Positions 16,927 to 25,005 of a stretch of DNA of 64,000 nucleotides are shown in pieces. The translations under genes were made by a program, and so were the position numbers. Location: positions 124,001-188,000 of the forward strand of contig NZ_JAKSYH010000136.1 in assembly GCF_022829295.1 (NCBI RefSeq). Direction: 5' to 3'. Positions within the stretch are counted from its first letter, which is position 1; the number at the start of each line of letters is the position of its first letter. This DNA comes from Methylobacterium sp. J-088 (GTDB taxonomy: Bacteria > Pseudomonadota > Alphaproteobacteria > Rhizobiales > Beijerinckiaceae). The notes under the pieces were generated by a model. That model was not told the DNA's origin, did not search any database, and saw only the letters and a program-made list of their open reading frames with translations.

Positions 16927-18863
16927 CGCGTGCCGCGGGGTGGGCGCCCGCCTCCGGGCTTGCCCCCGCCCGGTGCGCCGCCGGGGCGGCCACCCGGCCG
17001 CCCGCCAGGACGTCCACCGGGTCGGCCACCGCCTCCTCCGGCGCCGCCACCGCCGCCACCAAAGCCCTTGCCCGAAAAGCCGCCGGCCTTGCCGCCCGGC
17101 CGGGCACCGCCGGCTTTCGCGCCGCCGAAGGCTGGCTTTCCACCACCAAAGGCTGGCTTTCCATCGCCGAAGGCAGGCTTGCCGCCACCCGGCCTGCGGT
17201 CCTGGCTCCCGAAGCCGGCTTTCCCGCGCGGCGCACCCGGAGCCGCATCCCGGTCGAAGGGCCGGTCCTGCCGCCCGCCCGCCTTGTTTGGCGGACGCGC
17301 ATCCGACCGTCCCTCGCCCCAACCCGACTCGGCACCGCGCGCGGGCGGCCGGCGCGGCCGTTCGCCCTGTGCGTCAGCGCCCCGCGATGCCCCATTCCGT
17401 TCGCCGCGCGGTGCGGCGGACCCGCGTTCCTGCCCGAAGCCGCCACTCCGGCTGGGCGCGCGCGCGCCCGCCCCGCGCTGCGCACCGGGCGGACCGTCAT
17501 CGGCATAGCGACGGCGAGCCTTTGCCGGCTGCTCGGCCTCGGCCGGGCTGGCTGCGAGACGCTCCACCACGACCCGGCGGTCCCCCGTCCGGATCGAGCC
17601 GACCCTCTCGCGCCCGCGCTCGGCCGCGGCGGCCTGTGAGGCGCGCGGATCGGCGCCGCGGCGGGGGATGCGCGTGCCCCGCGGCTTGGACTCGTCCTCG
17701 TCCCGCCACGCGGCCTTGCGCGGAGCCGATCCGGATCCGCCCGTCGCGACGCGCGGTGCGGGCGCAGGACGGGCGGCATTGCGCCGGGGCGCGCCGTCGC
17801 CGCCTCCCTGCCCCTGTGCCGATTTCGCGCCGCGATCGGCGGCCTTCGACTCACCGAACGGCGTGATCGGTTCCCGCACCGGACTGTCGAAATCCACGCC
17901 CGCCTGTTCGGCCAACGACTTGCCCAGTTGGTCCTTCAGCACGCGGGTCCGGATCTCTTCCACGAGGCCGACCTCGAGATCACCGAGCTGGAACGGCCCG
18001 AACGACAGGCGAATCAATCGGTTCACCGACAGACCGAGATACTCGAGGATACGCTTGACCTCGCGGTTCTTGCCTTCCCGCAAACCCAGCGTCAGCCACA
18101 CGTTGTCGCCCTGGACCCGGTCCAGCGTGGCCTCGACGGGGCCGTATTCCATCTCGTCGATGGTGACGCCTTTCGAGAGCCGGTCGAGCTGCGCCTGATC
18201 GATCTCGCCATGGGCGCGGACGCGGTAGCGGCGGAGCCAGCCGGTCTCGGGATGGGCGATGACCTTGGCGAGGCCGCCATCGTTGGTGAGGAGCAGCAAC
18301 CCCTCGGTGTTGATGTCCAGGCGTCCAATCGAGACGACCCGGGGCAGCTCCTCGGGCAGGATTTCGAAGACCGTCTGCCGCCCTTCGGGATCGCGGGCCG
18401 TGGTCACGACGCCGCGCGGCTTGTGGAAGATCCACAGGCGGCTGCGTTCGCGCAACGGCATGGGCTCGCCGTCGATCAAGATCGTATCGTCGTCGGTGAC
18501 GTTGCGCGCCGGCGAGGTCAGCGTCTCGCCGTTGACGCTGACCCGACCCGCCAGGATGATCGTCTCGGCCTCGCGCCGGGACGCGATCCCGGCGCGCGCC
18601 ATGGCCTTCGCGATGCGCTCCCCGGGGGGAGTCTGCTCGGCAGCCTCAGGGGCGGCTGGCTCTTCGGCGGATGGTTCTTCGGCCGCCGGTGCAGGGACGG
18701 ACTTATCAGCGCGTGGCTTCGCCGGACTCGGCTTCGGGACCACGCCAGCCGGATCGGCGTCGCGATTGGCATCCGTTGTCGCGCTCCAAGCCTCGGCTCG
18801 TGCGCGCTCGGGGTCCGGGCGGTCGGAACCCCCGGCTGTGTCGTCGTTCGGCAAGTCGCTCAT
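16923..18863 (-). CDS. rluB: Large-subunit rRNA pseudouridine synthase (RluB-like) with a very long Gly/Arg/Pro-rich tail
   Basis: This enzyme isomerises uridine in 23S rRNA. An Ala/Pro/Glu-rich N-terminal 80 residues is followed by an S4 RNA-binding domain (RIAKAMARAGIASRREAE, residues 83-130) and the catalytic domain (residues about 143-320) with catalytic Asp183 in GRLDINTEGLLLLTNDG. From about residue 330 to 646 the protein is low complexity, basic and glycine-rich, with three tandem KPAFGxx heptads and GGRPGG repeats at the end. The tail is about half the protein and presumably binds RNA non-specifically. RluB/RluE/RluF share these motifs; RluB is the best guess. It lies opposite tadA, a common alphaproteobacterial arrangement. 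Confidence 0.9.
   Translation of the reverse strand: MSDLPNDDTAGGSDRPDPERARAEAWSATTDANRDADPAGVVPKPSPAKPRADKSVPAPAAEEPSAEEPAAPEAAEQTPPGERIAKAMARAGIASRREAETIILAGRVSVNGETLTSPARNVTDDDTILIDGEPMPLRERSRLWIFHKPRGVVTTARDPEGRQTVFEILPEELPRVVSIGRLDINTEGLLLLTNDGGLAKVIAHPETGWLRRYRVRAHGEIDQAQLDRLSKGVTIDEMEYGPVEATLDRVQGDNVWLTLGLREGKNREVKRILEYLGLSVNRLIRLSFGPFQLGDLEVGLVEEIRTRVLKDQLGKSLAEQAGVDFDSPVREPITPFGESKAADRGAKSAQGQGGGDGAPRRNAARPAPAPRVATGGSGSAPRKAAWRDEDESKPRGTRIPRRGADPRASQAAAAERGRERVGSIRTGDRRVVVERLAASPAEAEQPAKARRRYADDGPPGAQRGAGARAPSRSGGFGQERGSAAPRGERNGASRGADAQGERPRRPPARGAESGWGEGRSDARPPNKAGGRQDRPFDRDAAPGAPRGKAGFGSQDRRPGGGKPAFGDGKPAFGGGKPAFGGAKAGGARPGGKAGGFSGKGFGGGGGGAGGGGGRPGGRPGGRPGGRPGGAPGGGKPGGGRPPRGTR
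17125..17187 (-). repeat. Three tandem 21-bp repeats inside the rluB tail
   Basis: Three consecutive 21-base units (17125-17145, 17146-17166, 17167-17187) share the core GAAGGCTGGCTTTCC with a few changes. They encode the heptads KPAFGGG, KPAFGDG and KPAFGGA. Being in frame and in a disordered tail, they look like coding slippage repeats rather than a mobile element. Confidence 0.8.
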
Positions 18864-18935
18864 GCCCGGGCCTTACCAGAGCCCGTACCGGCAGGCGAGA
18901 CAGTCTTTCAAACCGCTTGGCCGGATGGCCAACGC

Positions 18936-18965
18936 GAAAGGGCGTCCCCGAAGGAACGCCCTTTC
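18936..18965 (-). terminator. Strong hairpin after the DUF1328 gene
   Basis: GAAAGGGCGT (18936-18945) and ACGCCCTTTC (18956-18965) form a perfect 10-bp stem with a 10-base loop. It lies between the DUF1328 stop and the rluB start on the same strand. There is no long T run, so it may be a hairpin barrier or a weak intrinsic terminator. Confidence 0.55.
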
Positions 18966-19021
18966 CGTATGGTGATGGATGCCGGGCGCGAAAGCGGCGT
19001 ACGCCGCTGGACGATCGCGGA

Positions 19022-19198
19022 TCAAAGTCGGGGTGAACGACCGCGCATCACGCCGAATACGGCGGAGATCAGAAACAGGGCGATCGCGACGAAGAACACG
19101 ATCTTTGCGGCCTCTATGGCCGTGCCGGCGATCCCGCCGAAACCGAGCAAAGCCGCAACGAGCGCGACGACGAGAAACGTGACAGCCCAACCGATCAT
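19022..19198 (-). CDS. DUF1328 (YtjA-like) two-helix membrane protein
   Basis: A 58-residue protein made almost wholly of two transmembrane helices (residues about 3-24 and 32-51) around [15 protein letters not shown], ending RGRSPRL. This is the DUF1328/YtjA pattern; these small inner-membrane proteins are stress-associated in many alphaproteobacteria but have no proven biochemical role. A GGAAC-N17-GGTT promoter lies 37-62 bases upstream, matching the EcfG general stress sigma factor, which supports both the gene call and its regulation. Confidence 0.85.
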   Translation of the reverse strand: MIGWAVTFLVVALVAALLGFGGIAGTAIEAAKIVFFVAIALFLISAVFGVMRGRSPRL

Positions 19199-19234
19199 GG
19201 CATCCTCGCGTTGTTCAGGCCGATCCAGAGTGGG

Positions 19235-19260
19235 AACCCGCCCGCGGCGGGTGCCGTTCC
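19235..19260 (-). promoter_or_regulatory. EcfG-type stress promoter for the DUF1328 gene
   Basis: On the minus strand GGAAC (19256-19260) is followed after exactly 17 bases by GGTT (19235-19238), close to the GGAAC-N16/17-CGTT consensus known for EcfG in Methylobacterium. It ends 37 bases before the start codon. The spacer contains a GC-rich inverted repeat that could also act as a csbD terminator. Confidence 0.6.
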
Positions 19261-19276
19261 GATCAGCGCATGACGA

Positions 19277-19468
19277 TCAGAGCTTGTCGGTCGCCGACTT
19301 CACGGTGTCCTTGGCGTCGCCGACCGTGCTCTGGGTCTTGCCCTTCAGCTCCTGAGCCGCACCCTCGGCCTTCAGCTTGTCGCTTCCGGTGACGTCGCCG
19401 ATGCCCTGCTTGGCCTTGCCGAGAGCCTCGTTGGCGGCGCCCTTGATCTTGTCCGTGGTGCTGCTCAT
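19277..19468 (-). CDS. CsbD family stress protein
   Basis: A 63-residue, highly charged, predicted helical protein ([22 protein letters not shown] and a repeated [20 protein letters not shown]). It fits the CsbD family, a marker of the general stress response in many bacteria whose molecular role is unknown. The ATG at 19468 is preceded by AAGGACA and gives the normal family length. A clear GGAAC-N17-CGTT promoter lies 50-75 bases upstream. The DUF1328 gene follows on the same strand with its own promoter of the same type. Confidence 0.93.
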   Translation of the reverse strand: MSSTTDKIKGAANEALGKAKQGIGDVTGSDKLKAEGAAQELKGKTQSTVGDAKDTVKSATDKL

Positions 19469-19517
19469 GGGAGTGTCCTTCACAAAGGCCGGCGGCGGCG
19501 CCGCACGAGACGCTAAG

Positions 19518-19543
19518 AACGGCCAGGGTCGGGCGAATGTTCC
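19518..19543 (-). promoter_or_regulatory. EcfG-type stress promoter for csbD
   Basis: On the minus strand GGAAC (19539-19543) and CGTT (19518-19521) are separated by exactly 17 bases, a perfect match to the GGAAC-N16/17-CGTT consensus of the PhyR/EcfG general stress response. The distance to the csbD start codon is 49 bases. Confidence 0.75.
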
Positions 19544-19609
19544 AAGGCTTAACATTGCTCTGGATCAAGACATCCGGCGCATTCGTTCGGGGCGCGGCGG
19601 GGCGGTGTC

Positions 19610-20083
19610 ATGACGGCTGACACGACGGTCCCTGGGGGCATCGCCACGGCGTTCGATCAGGCTTTCGCGGCGGCCCGGCAGGCTGCGGCGGACGGGGAAG
19701 TGCCGGTGGGCGCCGTCGTTGTCCGGGACGGGACCGTGCTCGCCGTCGCCCACAATCGCCCCCGCGCCCTGCGGGATCCCACCGCCCATGCGGAGATCCT
19801 GGCGATCCGGGCGGCCTGCGCGGCGATCGGCGATGAGCGGCTGATTGGCTGCGACCTCTACGTGACCCTGGAACCATGCCCGATGTGCGCTGGTGCGATC
19901 TCGTTCGCGCGGATCCGGCGGCTCTACTACGGGGCGTCGGACCCCAAGGGCGGCGGCGTCGAGCACGGCCCGCGTGTCTTCAACCAGCCGACCTGCCACC
20001 ACGCGCCGGAAGTCTATAGTGGTTTTCGCGAGCGCGAGGCCGGAATGCTCCTGCGGGACTTCTTCGTGTCGAAACGGGTATGA
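19610..20083 (+). CDS. tadA: tRNA-specific adenosine deaminase TadA
   Basis: TadA converts adenosine-34 to inosine in the anticodon of tRNA-Arg(ACG), which allows decoding of CGN codons. The 157-residue protein has the zinc and proton-shuttle motif HAE (His60, Glu62) and EPCPMCAGA (Cys90, Cys93), and the C-terminal region GGVEHGPRVFNQPTCHHAPEVYSGF typical of TadA. It is transcribed away from csbD. An SDR gene follows 50 bases downstream. A general cytosine/guanine deaminase is less likely given the C-terminal motif and its position beside rluB and rsmD. Confidence 0.92.
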   Translation: MTADTTVPGGIATAFDQAFAAARQAAADGEVPVGAVVVRDGTVLAVAHNRPRALRDPTAHAEILAIRAACAAIGDERLIGCDLYVTLEPCPMCAGAISFARIRRLYYGASDPKGGGVEHGPRVFNQPTCHHAPEVYSGFREREAGMLLRDFFVSKRV

Positions 20084-20132
20084 TCGGCGAAATAACCGCC
20101 CAAGGCCGCATTCCGAGCCGGAGGACACCGTC

Positions 20133-20837
20133 ATGGTTCCAGCCTATTCCCGTGCCCTGATCGTCGGCGCCGGCCCCGGCCTCAGCGCGTCCCTGGCCCG
20201 GCTCCTCGCGGCGGATGGGCTGCGGATCGGCCTCGCCGCGCGCAACGTCGAGACGCTCGCCGGTCTGGCCGCGGAGACAGGCGCCGCATTCCACGCCTGC
20301 GACGCGAGCCGGCCGGAGCAGGTCGAAGCACTGTTCGCGCAGATGGAGGCCGCCCTCGGGGGCGCGCCCGACGTCGTGGTCTACAACGCGAGTAGCCGAC
20401 TGCGCGGCCCGGTGGCGGAGCTGGATCCGGCCGCGGTGGCCGAGGCGCTGATGGTCAGCGCGTATGGCGGGTTCCTCGTGGCGCAGGCTGCCGCGCGACG
20501 CATGCTGCCCCATCGCCACGGGGCGATCCTCCTGACTGGCGCCTCGGCGAGCGTGAAGGGCTTCGCCGGTTCGGCGCCTTTCGCCATGGGTAAGTTCGCC
20601 CTGCGCGGCCTCGGTCAGAGCCTCGCCCGCGAGTTGCAACCGCAGGGCATCCATGTGGCGCACATCGTCATCGACGGTGCCATCCGCAATCCGGCCCGCG
20701 GCGGCGAGCCGGCGGACGCGCCCGACAGCCATCTCGATCCCGATGCCATCGCGCGCGCCTATCGGGATCTGCTGCGTCAGGATCGGAGCGCGTGGACGAC
20801 GGAGCTGGAACTTCGCCCCTGGACGGAGCGGTTTTGA
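20133..20837 (+). CDS. Short-chain dehydrogenase-like protein
   Basis: A 234-residue Rossmann-fold protein of the SDR superfamily. It has the altered nucleotide loop GAGPGLSASLA near residue 11, YNASS in place of NNAG, and no canonical YxxxK: where Tyr is expected it reads FAMGKFALRGLG, so Phe/Met precede the Lys. This suggests an atypical SDR with altered or lost oxidoreductase activity. GGAGG lies 7 bases before the ATG. It may be co-transcribed with tadA and converges on the outer-membrane protein gene, with stops six bases apart. Confidence 0.82.
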   Translation: MVPAYSRALIVGAGPGLSASLARLLAADGLRIGLAARNVETLAGLAAETGAAFHACDASRPEQVEALFAQMEAALGGAPDVVVYNASSRLRGPVAELDPAAVAEALMVSAYGGFLVAQAAARRMLPHRHGAILLTGASASVKGFAGSAPFAMGKFALRGLGQSLARELQPQGIHVAHIVIDGAIRNPARGGEPADAPDSHLDPDAIARAYRDLLRQDRSAWTTELELRPWTERF

Positions 20838-20843
20838 ACAGGT

Positions 20844-22685
20844 TTACGGGTTCACCCGCAGGCCGAGCAGGAAGGTGTTGTCGCTGAAGCTCGCCCCCGC
20901 CGCCGTGCTGTTGATCTGCTGGTAGATGTACGTGCCGCGCAGGGTGAGCCAGCGGGTCAGGTGGTAATCGAGCCGCGCGGTTGCCGAGACGCCATTCTCG
21001 CGGATCGTGCTGCCCTGGTAGGTGTTCTTCAGGAACGAGCCACCGACAACGATCGACAGGTTGCGGAACAGGTCGTGCTGGACTTCGAGCGTCGCCACAT
21101 CCGTGAGGATGCCGCTCGAGCCCGGAATCGTCGTCTCGGTAATGCCGGTGGCGGCGGTGAGGCGGACCGTGGTCAGCGGGCTCATCGACCAGACGAGGGC
21201 GGCGTTGACCAGCGGTGCATCGATGGTGCGCAGGGTCGGATCGACGTATTCACGATGCTGGATGCCCGCCGAGATCTCGCCGGTCAGCGAGCGCAACAGG
21301 CCGAAGCTGGCGCCGACCAGGAACGAGATGCCATTCGAGTCGCGCCGGATCCCGTTCTGGTCCCGCTGTAGATCGTAGACGCGCGTATCGCCCAGAATAT
21401 CCACGAACGGGCTGAAATCCGGATTGACCTCGTACGCCGTGCGTAACTGCAGGCTGTACTGGTTGAGATTGCGATCGGCCTGATTGATGATCGTCCCGTC
21501 CGACAGGCGGGCATTGTCGAACTCCGAGCGGTCGATCGAGCCGCGCAGGGTGAAGGACAGACGGTTGAACGTCTCGGTGGCACCGAGGGACGCGCCGTAG
21601 ACCGCCAGCAGCGGACGCGTGGTGGCCGACGCGGCTTGAAGATTGGCGGTACCCAGCTGCAGGTTCGGGTTTCCGGTCCGTTGCGTGTCGACCAGGAAGC
21701 GGCCCTCCGCGTCGATGTGCAGATCGCGATTCGCGTCGAGGCGCCAGCGCACGACGCCGTCCGCGGCCGGCCGGCTGGCGGCCTCGTTCTGGGGCGTTTC
21801 GAGATAGGCGCCGCGCAGGGAGCCCTGCAACGAACTGGAGGCCCAGTTGCTCTGGAAATCGACGGCGGCGTCGGTGCGCAGCGCCACCGATCCCCGCGCG
21901 AATTGCCGGGAGGTCTGGTCGGGATTCGAATCGTAGCCGAGGCTCTGGGCGAAGCTCGGCAGCACCGTGAAGGTGCCGACTTGGTAGCCAATCGGTGCGT
22001 AGGCGGGATCCGTGGGGATCGGCCGCGCGAGGTCGGTTCCCAGGATGAAGCCCGGCGTCAGCAGGCCCAGGGCGGACGTGTTGGCGAGCAGCGGGAGGAT
22101 GGGTCGAAGCTGGGTCGGCGCCGGCGGCAGCGGCACGCCGACCACCGGCTGCTGGATGATCGGTGTGAGCTTGATCGCCGGGCTCGGCACCTGGGTAATG
22201 TCCTGGGTGATCCTCCGGGTCGCGGAACCGAGCCGGCGCGGCGGTGCGGCCCGCGATCGGAGCAGGGCCGAGGGTGCCAGGTTGCTCGGTGCCGTCGAGG
22301 AGCCCCCCGTACGCCGGCCGCCACTCGTGACGCGGGTATCGAGCTGCGATGCGCCCGGCTGGGTCTGCCCCTGCGCCGGAACCGGGGGCGAGAGGGGAGA
22401 GCGCAGGCTGTCGCCGCCGGTCTGATCGCCGCCCAGTGCGTCTCCAGTCGGCGAGCCGCGGCCATCGTCCCGCGACAGCCCGTTCGACAAGCGTTGTTGC
22501 AAGGCCGGCAGCCCGTTCGGTCCCGCTTCGAGACCAACACCTGGATTGTCGGGCTGCCCGGTCACGGGGCTCGCCGCATCGAAGCGTTGGGCCGCCGTCG
22601 GCGACGCGGCAAGCGCCAGCGTCAGGGCCGCGTAAGCGAGCCGTTTCTCGTGCCGTTCCCGTCGATCAGGCCGCGTCGTCCGCAC
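20844..22685 (-). CDS. Outer membrane beta-barrel protein
   Basis: A 613-residue exported protein. A basic start (RPDRRERHEKR) and hydrophobic core (LAYAALTLALAASPTAAQ) form a signal peptide. Residues about 35-200 are Pro/Gly/Ser-rich and probably disordered. The remaining ~400 residues alternate hydrophobic and polar residues with many short turns, as in 14-18-strand barrels (for example FNRLSFTLRGSID, LTVRLTAATGI, WLTLRGTYIYQQ). This resembles the BBP2-type barrels next to polysaccharide genes in alphaproteobacteria; the transported compound is unknown. The start is a GTG with GGAGAC about nine bases upstream. Confidence 0.8.
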   Translation of the reverse strand: MRTTRPDRRERHEKRLAYAALTLALAASPTAAQRFDAASPVTGQPDNPGVGLEAGPNGLPALQQRLSNGLSRDDGRGSPTGDALGGDQTGGDSLRSPLSPPVPAQGQTQPGASQLDTRVTSGGRRTGGSSTAPSNLAPSALLRSRAAPPRRLGSATRRITQDITQVPSPAIKLTPIIQQPVVGVPLPPAPTQLRPILPLLANTSALGLLTPGFILGTDLARPIPTDPAYAPIGYQVGTFTVLPSFAQSLGYDSNPDQTSRQFARGSVALRTDAAVDFQSNWASSSLQGSLRGAYLETPQNEAASRPAADGVVRWRLDANRDLHIDAEGRFLVDTQRTGNPNLQLGTANLQAASATTRPLLAVYGASLGATETFNRLSFTLRGSIDRSEFDNARLSDGTIINQADRNLNQYSLQLRTAYEVNPDFSPFVDILGDTRVYDLQRDQNGIRRDSNGISFLVGASFGLLRSLTGEISAGIQHREYVDPTLRTIDAPLVNAALVWSMSPLTTVRLTAATGITETTIPGSSGILTDVATLEVQHDLFRNLSIVVGGSFLKNTYQGSTIRENGVSATARLDYHLTRWLTLRGTYIYQQINSTAAGASFSDNTFLLGLRVNP

Positions 22686-22870
22686 TTGATCCCGGTCTCC
22701 ACAAATATCTCGGCTATTCAGCGCCGAAATTTATCGTCCAGATGGCAGCCGAATGGGCCATCGACATGGTTAATTCAGGCTAGCGGAGCGTGGTTAATGT
22801 GCCGTCAACGGCGGCCCCGGCCAGCATTCGAACGCCGCCGTGGTCTGTGACACGCGTAACGACAGTCCGA

Positions 22871-22899
22871 TTGAGATTTGCATTTCAATCCGCTAGGAT
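22871..22899 (+). promoter_or_regulatory. Sigma-70-type promoter upstream of mucR
   Basis: TTGAGA (22871-22876) and TAGGAT (22894-22899) are separated by 17 bases and lie about 70 bases before the mucR start, in an unusually AT-rich stretch. The AT-rich 280-base gap also separates mucR from the divergent outer-membrane gene and is a natural place for MucR autoregulation. Confidence 0.5.
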
Positions 22900-22967
22900 C
22901 TGACAGACTTCGATCGTGTCTAGTTCGGTTCGGACGATCTGGATATTCGGCAGAACAGGGGTCGATC

Positions 22968-23492
22968 ATGATTGGCAATGTAGAAAGCGAACATTCGGGG
23001 CACATCGAGCTCGCGGTCGATATCGTCGCGGCTTATGTGTCGAACAATTCGGTGCCTTCCACCGAACTTCCCGGGTTGATCGACGTCGTCCACACGGCCC
23101 TGAGCCATCTTGTCACCACTGGGCAGGGCTCGAATGGACCGGCCGAGAAGCTGACGCCGGCGCAGATCCGCAAATCGATTACCCGAGATCACATCGTCAG
23201 CTTCGAAGATGGGAAGCGCTACAAGACGCTCCGCCGGCATCTCACGCTTCGCGGGCTGTCGCCCGAGGCCTACCGCGCGAAGTGGGGATTGCCGCGGGAC
23301 TATCCGATGACGGCGGCCAGCTATTCCGAGCAACGGTCCGAACTGGCGCGTGCACTCGGGCTGGGACAGCAGCGCCGCAAGTACAACGGTGCGGGTGGAG
23401 CCGCGGTGAAGGAGTTGGCGCAAGTGGCGGCGAAGGAAGCGCCGGCTGTGCACACAGCGAAGGCGCGGGGTCGCAAGAAGACTCCGGCGTGA
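22968..23492 (+). CDS. mucR: MucR/Ros family transcriptional regulator lacking zinc ligands
   Basis: MucR proteins are oligomeric, H-NS-like regulators of surface, motility and cell-cycle genes in Hyphomicrobiales. The 174-residue product has the N-terminal oligomerisation region ([14 protein letters not shown]) and the DNA-binding core [21 protein letters not shown] followed by [17 protein letters not shown]. Aligned with Ros (CLEC...H...H), the first Cys is Ser78, the second Asp81, His91 is kept and the last His is Arg/Gly95-96, so a structural zinc is unlikely. Some Mesorhizobium homologues are known to fold and bind DNA without zinc. The lysine/alanine-rich C-terminal 40 residues are an extension. 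The ATG at 22968 fits the family start. Confidence 0.93.
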   Translation: MIGNVESEHSGHIELAVDIVAAYVSNNSVPSTELPGLIDVVHTALSHLVTTGQGSNGPAEKLTPAQIRKSITRDHIVSFEDGKRYKTLRRHLTLRGLSPEAYRAKWGLPRDYPMTAASYSEQRSELARALGLGQQRRKYNGAGGAAVKELAQVAAKEAPAVHTAKARGRKKTPA

Positions 23493-23604
23493 GCGGGTTC
23501 GACCGGCGGGTGCGCGTTCAAGAGCCGCTCAGGCGCTTCGCGCTCCCGGAACTCCGTACCCGAAAGCACGCGGCCTCCGCGGACGCGCTTCTATGTCCAA
23601 GTCC

Positions 23605-23623
23605 GGTTGCGCAGCGCGCAACC
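23605..23623. terminator. Hairpin between mucR and the MFS gene
   Basis: GGTTGCGC-AGC-GCGCAACC is a perfect 8-bp hairpin 113 bases after the mucR stop codon. No T run follows, so termination is only a possibility. The rest of the 230-base gap shows nothing definite. Confidence 0.3.
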
Positions 23624-23722
23624 GTGCGCCGCGTCATCGCGGCTAGGCAGGCGGCGCGATGCTGCCATCCTGCGCATGTTGCTTCGCACAATCGCGATCA
23701 CCCTGCGCCGGAGAGAGTTGCC

Positions 23723-24898
23723 GTGCCGCCGTTGCCGATCCTCGCCCTTGCCGTCGCGTCCTTCGGGATCGGCACCACGGAATTCGTGATCATGGGCCTG
23801 CTGCCGGAGGTGGCGCAGAGCTTCGGCGTCACCATTCCCCAGGCGGGGTATCTCGTGTCCGGCTACGCGATGGGTGTGGTCGTGGGCGCTCCGGTCGTGG
23901 CGATCGCGACGGCGCGTCTCCCGCGCAAGACTGCGCTGCTCGCCCTGATCGGTGTGTTCCTGGCCGGAAACCTCGGCTGCGCGGTGGCGCCGACTTACGG
24001 CCTGCTCATGGCGGCGCGGATCCTCACGGCGTTCGCGCACGGAGCGTTCTTCGGCATCGGCGCCGTGGTGGCACGGGATCTCGTGCCGCGCGAAAAGCGC
24101 ACGCAGGCGGTCGCGCTGATGTTCACCGGGCTCACGCTCGCCAACGTCCTCGGCGTTCCCCTCGGCACGGCCCTCGGGCAGGAAGCGGGATGGCGTTCGA
24201 CCTTCTGGGCGGTTGTCGGGATCGGGCTCGCGGCGGCCCTCGCGATCCAGCTCTGCGTGCCCGCCGGGCTGCCCGGCACACGTGGGCGCCTGATCAGCGA
24301 GTTCCGGGCCCTCGGCCGCTGGCCGGTCCTGCGGCCGATGCTGATCTCGACCCTGTCGTCGGTCAGCTTCTTCACGGTGTTCACCTACATCACGCCGTTC
24401 CTCACCAACGTCAGCGGATTCACGCCCCACGGGGTGACCCTCGTGCTGTTCGCCGCCGGGATCGGCCTGACCATCGGCAACCTCGCGGGCGGCCATTTCG
24501 CCGACCGGGGCCAAATGGCGACGATCATCGGTAGCTTCCTGGGCATCGTCACGGTGCTGCTGGTTCTGACGGTCGTCGCGCATCATGCGATCGCGACCAT
24601 CGCGGTGCTGGTTCTGTGGTCCGGGCTGGTCTTCGCCCTAGTCTCGCCGTTGCAAATCTGGGTCGTCGAGGCCGCCAGTGACGCGCCCAATCTCGCTTCT
24701 ACGTTGAATCAGGGGGCCTTCAACCTGGGCAACGCCACCGGCGCCTGGATCGGCGGCACGGCGTTGACGCTCGGGATCGATTACGGCGAGCTGCCGCTGA
24801 TCGCGGCCGCGGTCTCGCTGATCGGCCTCGGCCTCACGGTCTCGGCCGTGAGCCGCTCCGGCCGGCGGATTTTTTTATCCTCCGCGAAGGGTGTTTGA
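23723..24898 (+). CDS. MFS transporter (arabinose-efflux/chloramphenicol-resistance type)
   Basis: A 12-helix major facilitator pump of 391 residues. It begins PPLPILALAVASFGIGTTEFVIMGLLPEVA, a signature of the DHA1 AraJ/YdhP/CmlA group that exports small drugs or sugars. The cytoplasmic loop after helix 2 is shortened (TARLPRK), and the family motif in helix 5 reads GVPLGTALGQEAGWRS. The start is a GTG at 23723 with GGAGAG seven bases upstream. It stands alone after mucR. The final codons overlap a run of T residues flanked by complementary GGCGGA/TCCTCCGC sequence. Confidence 0.9.
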   Translation: MPPLPILALAVASFGIGTTEFVIMGLLPEVAQSFGVTIPQAGYLVSGYAMGVVVGAPVVAIATARLPRKTALLALIGVFLAGNLGCAVAPTYGLLMAARILTAFAHGAFFGIGAVVARDLVPREKRTQAVALMFTGLTLANVLGVPLGTALGQEAGWRSTFWAVVGIGLAAALAIQLCVPAGLPGTRGRLISEFRALGRWPVLRPMLISTLSSVSFFTVFTYITPFLTNVSGFTPHGVTLVLFAAGIGLTIGNLAGGHFADRGQMATIIGSFLGIVTVLLVLTVVAHHAIATIAVLVLWSGLVFALVSPLQIWVVEAASDAPNLASTLNQGAFNLGNATGAWIGGTALTLGIDYGELPLIAAAVSLIGLGLTVSAVSRSGRRIFLSSAKGV

Positions 24899-25005
24899 GC
24901 CCGCGGGGGGGCGGCCCGCGCATAGCGAACGGTCTCCTCTCCCCGCGCATCTCCGCACCGGGCGCCCTTTCTGTCCATCTGCCGACCTTCCAGGCTCTGC
25001 GCCGT

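Noticed and set aside
17125..17187. Evenly spaced 21-bp repeats considered as a CRISPR-like array
   Set aside because: Units are contiguous with no spacers and encode in-frame heptads within rluB.
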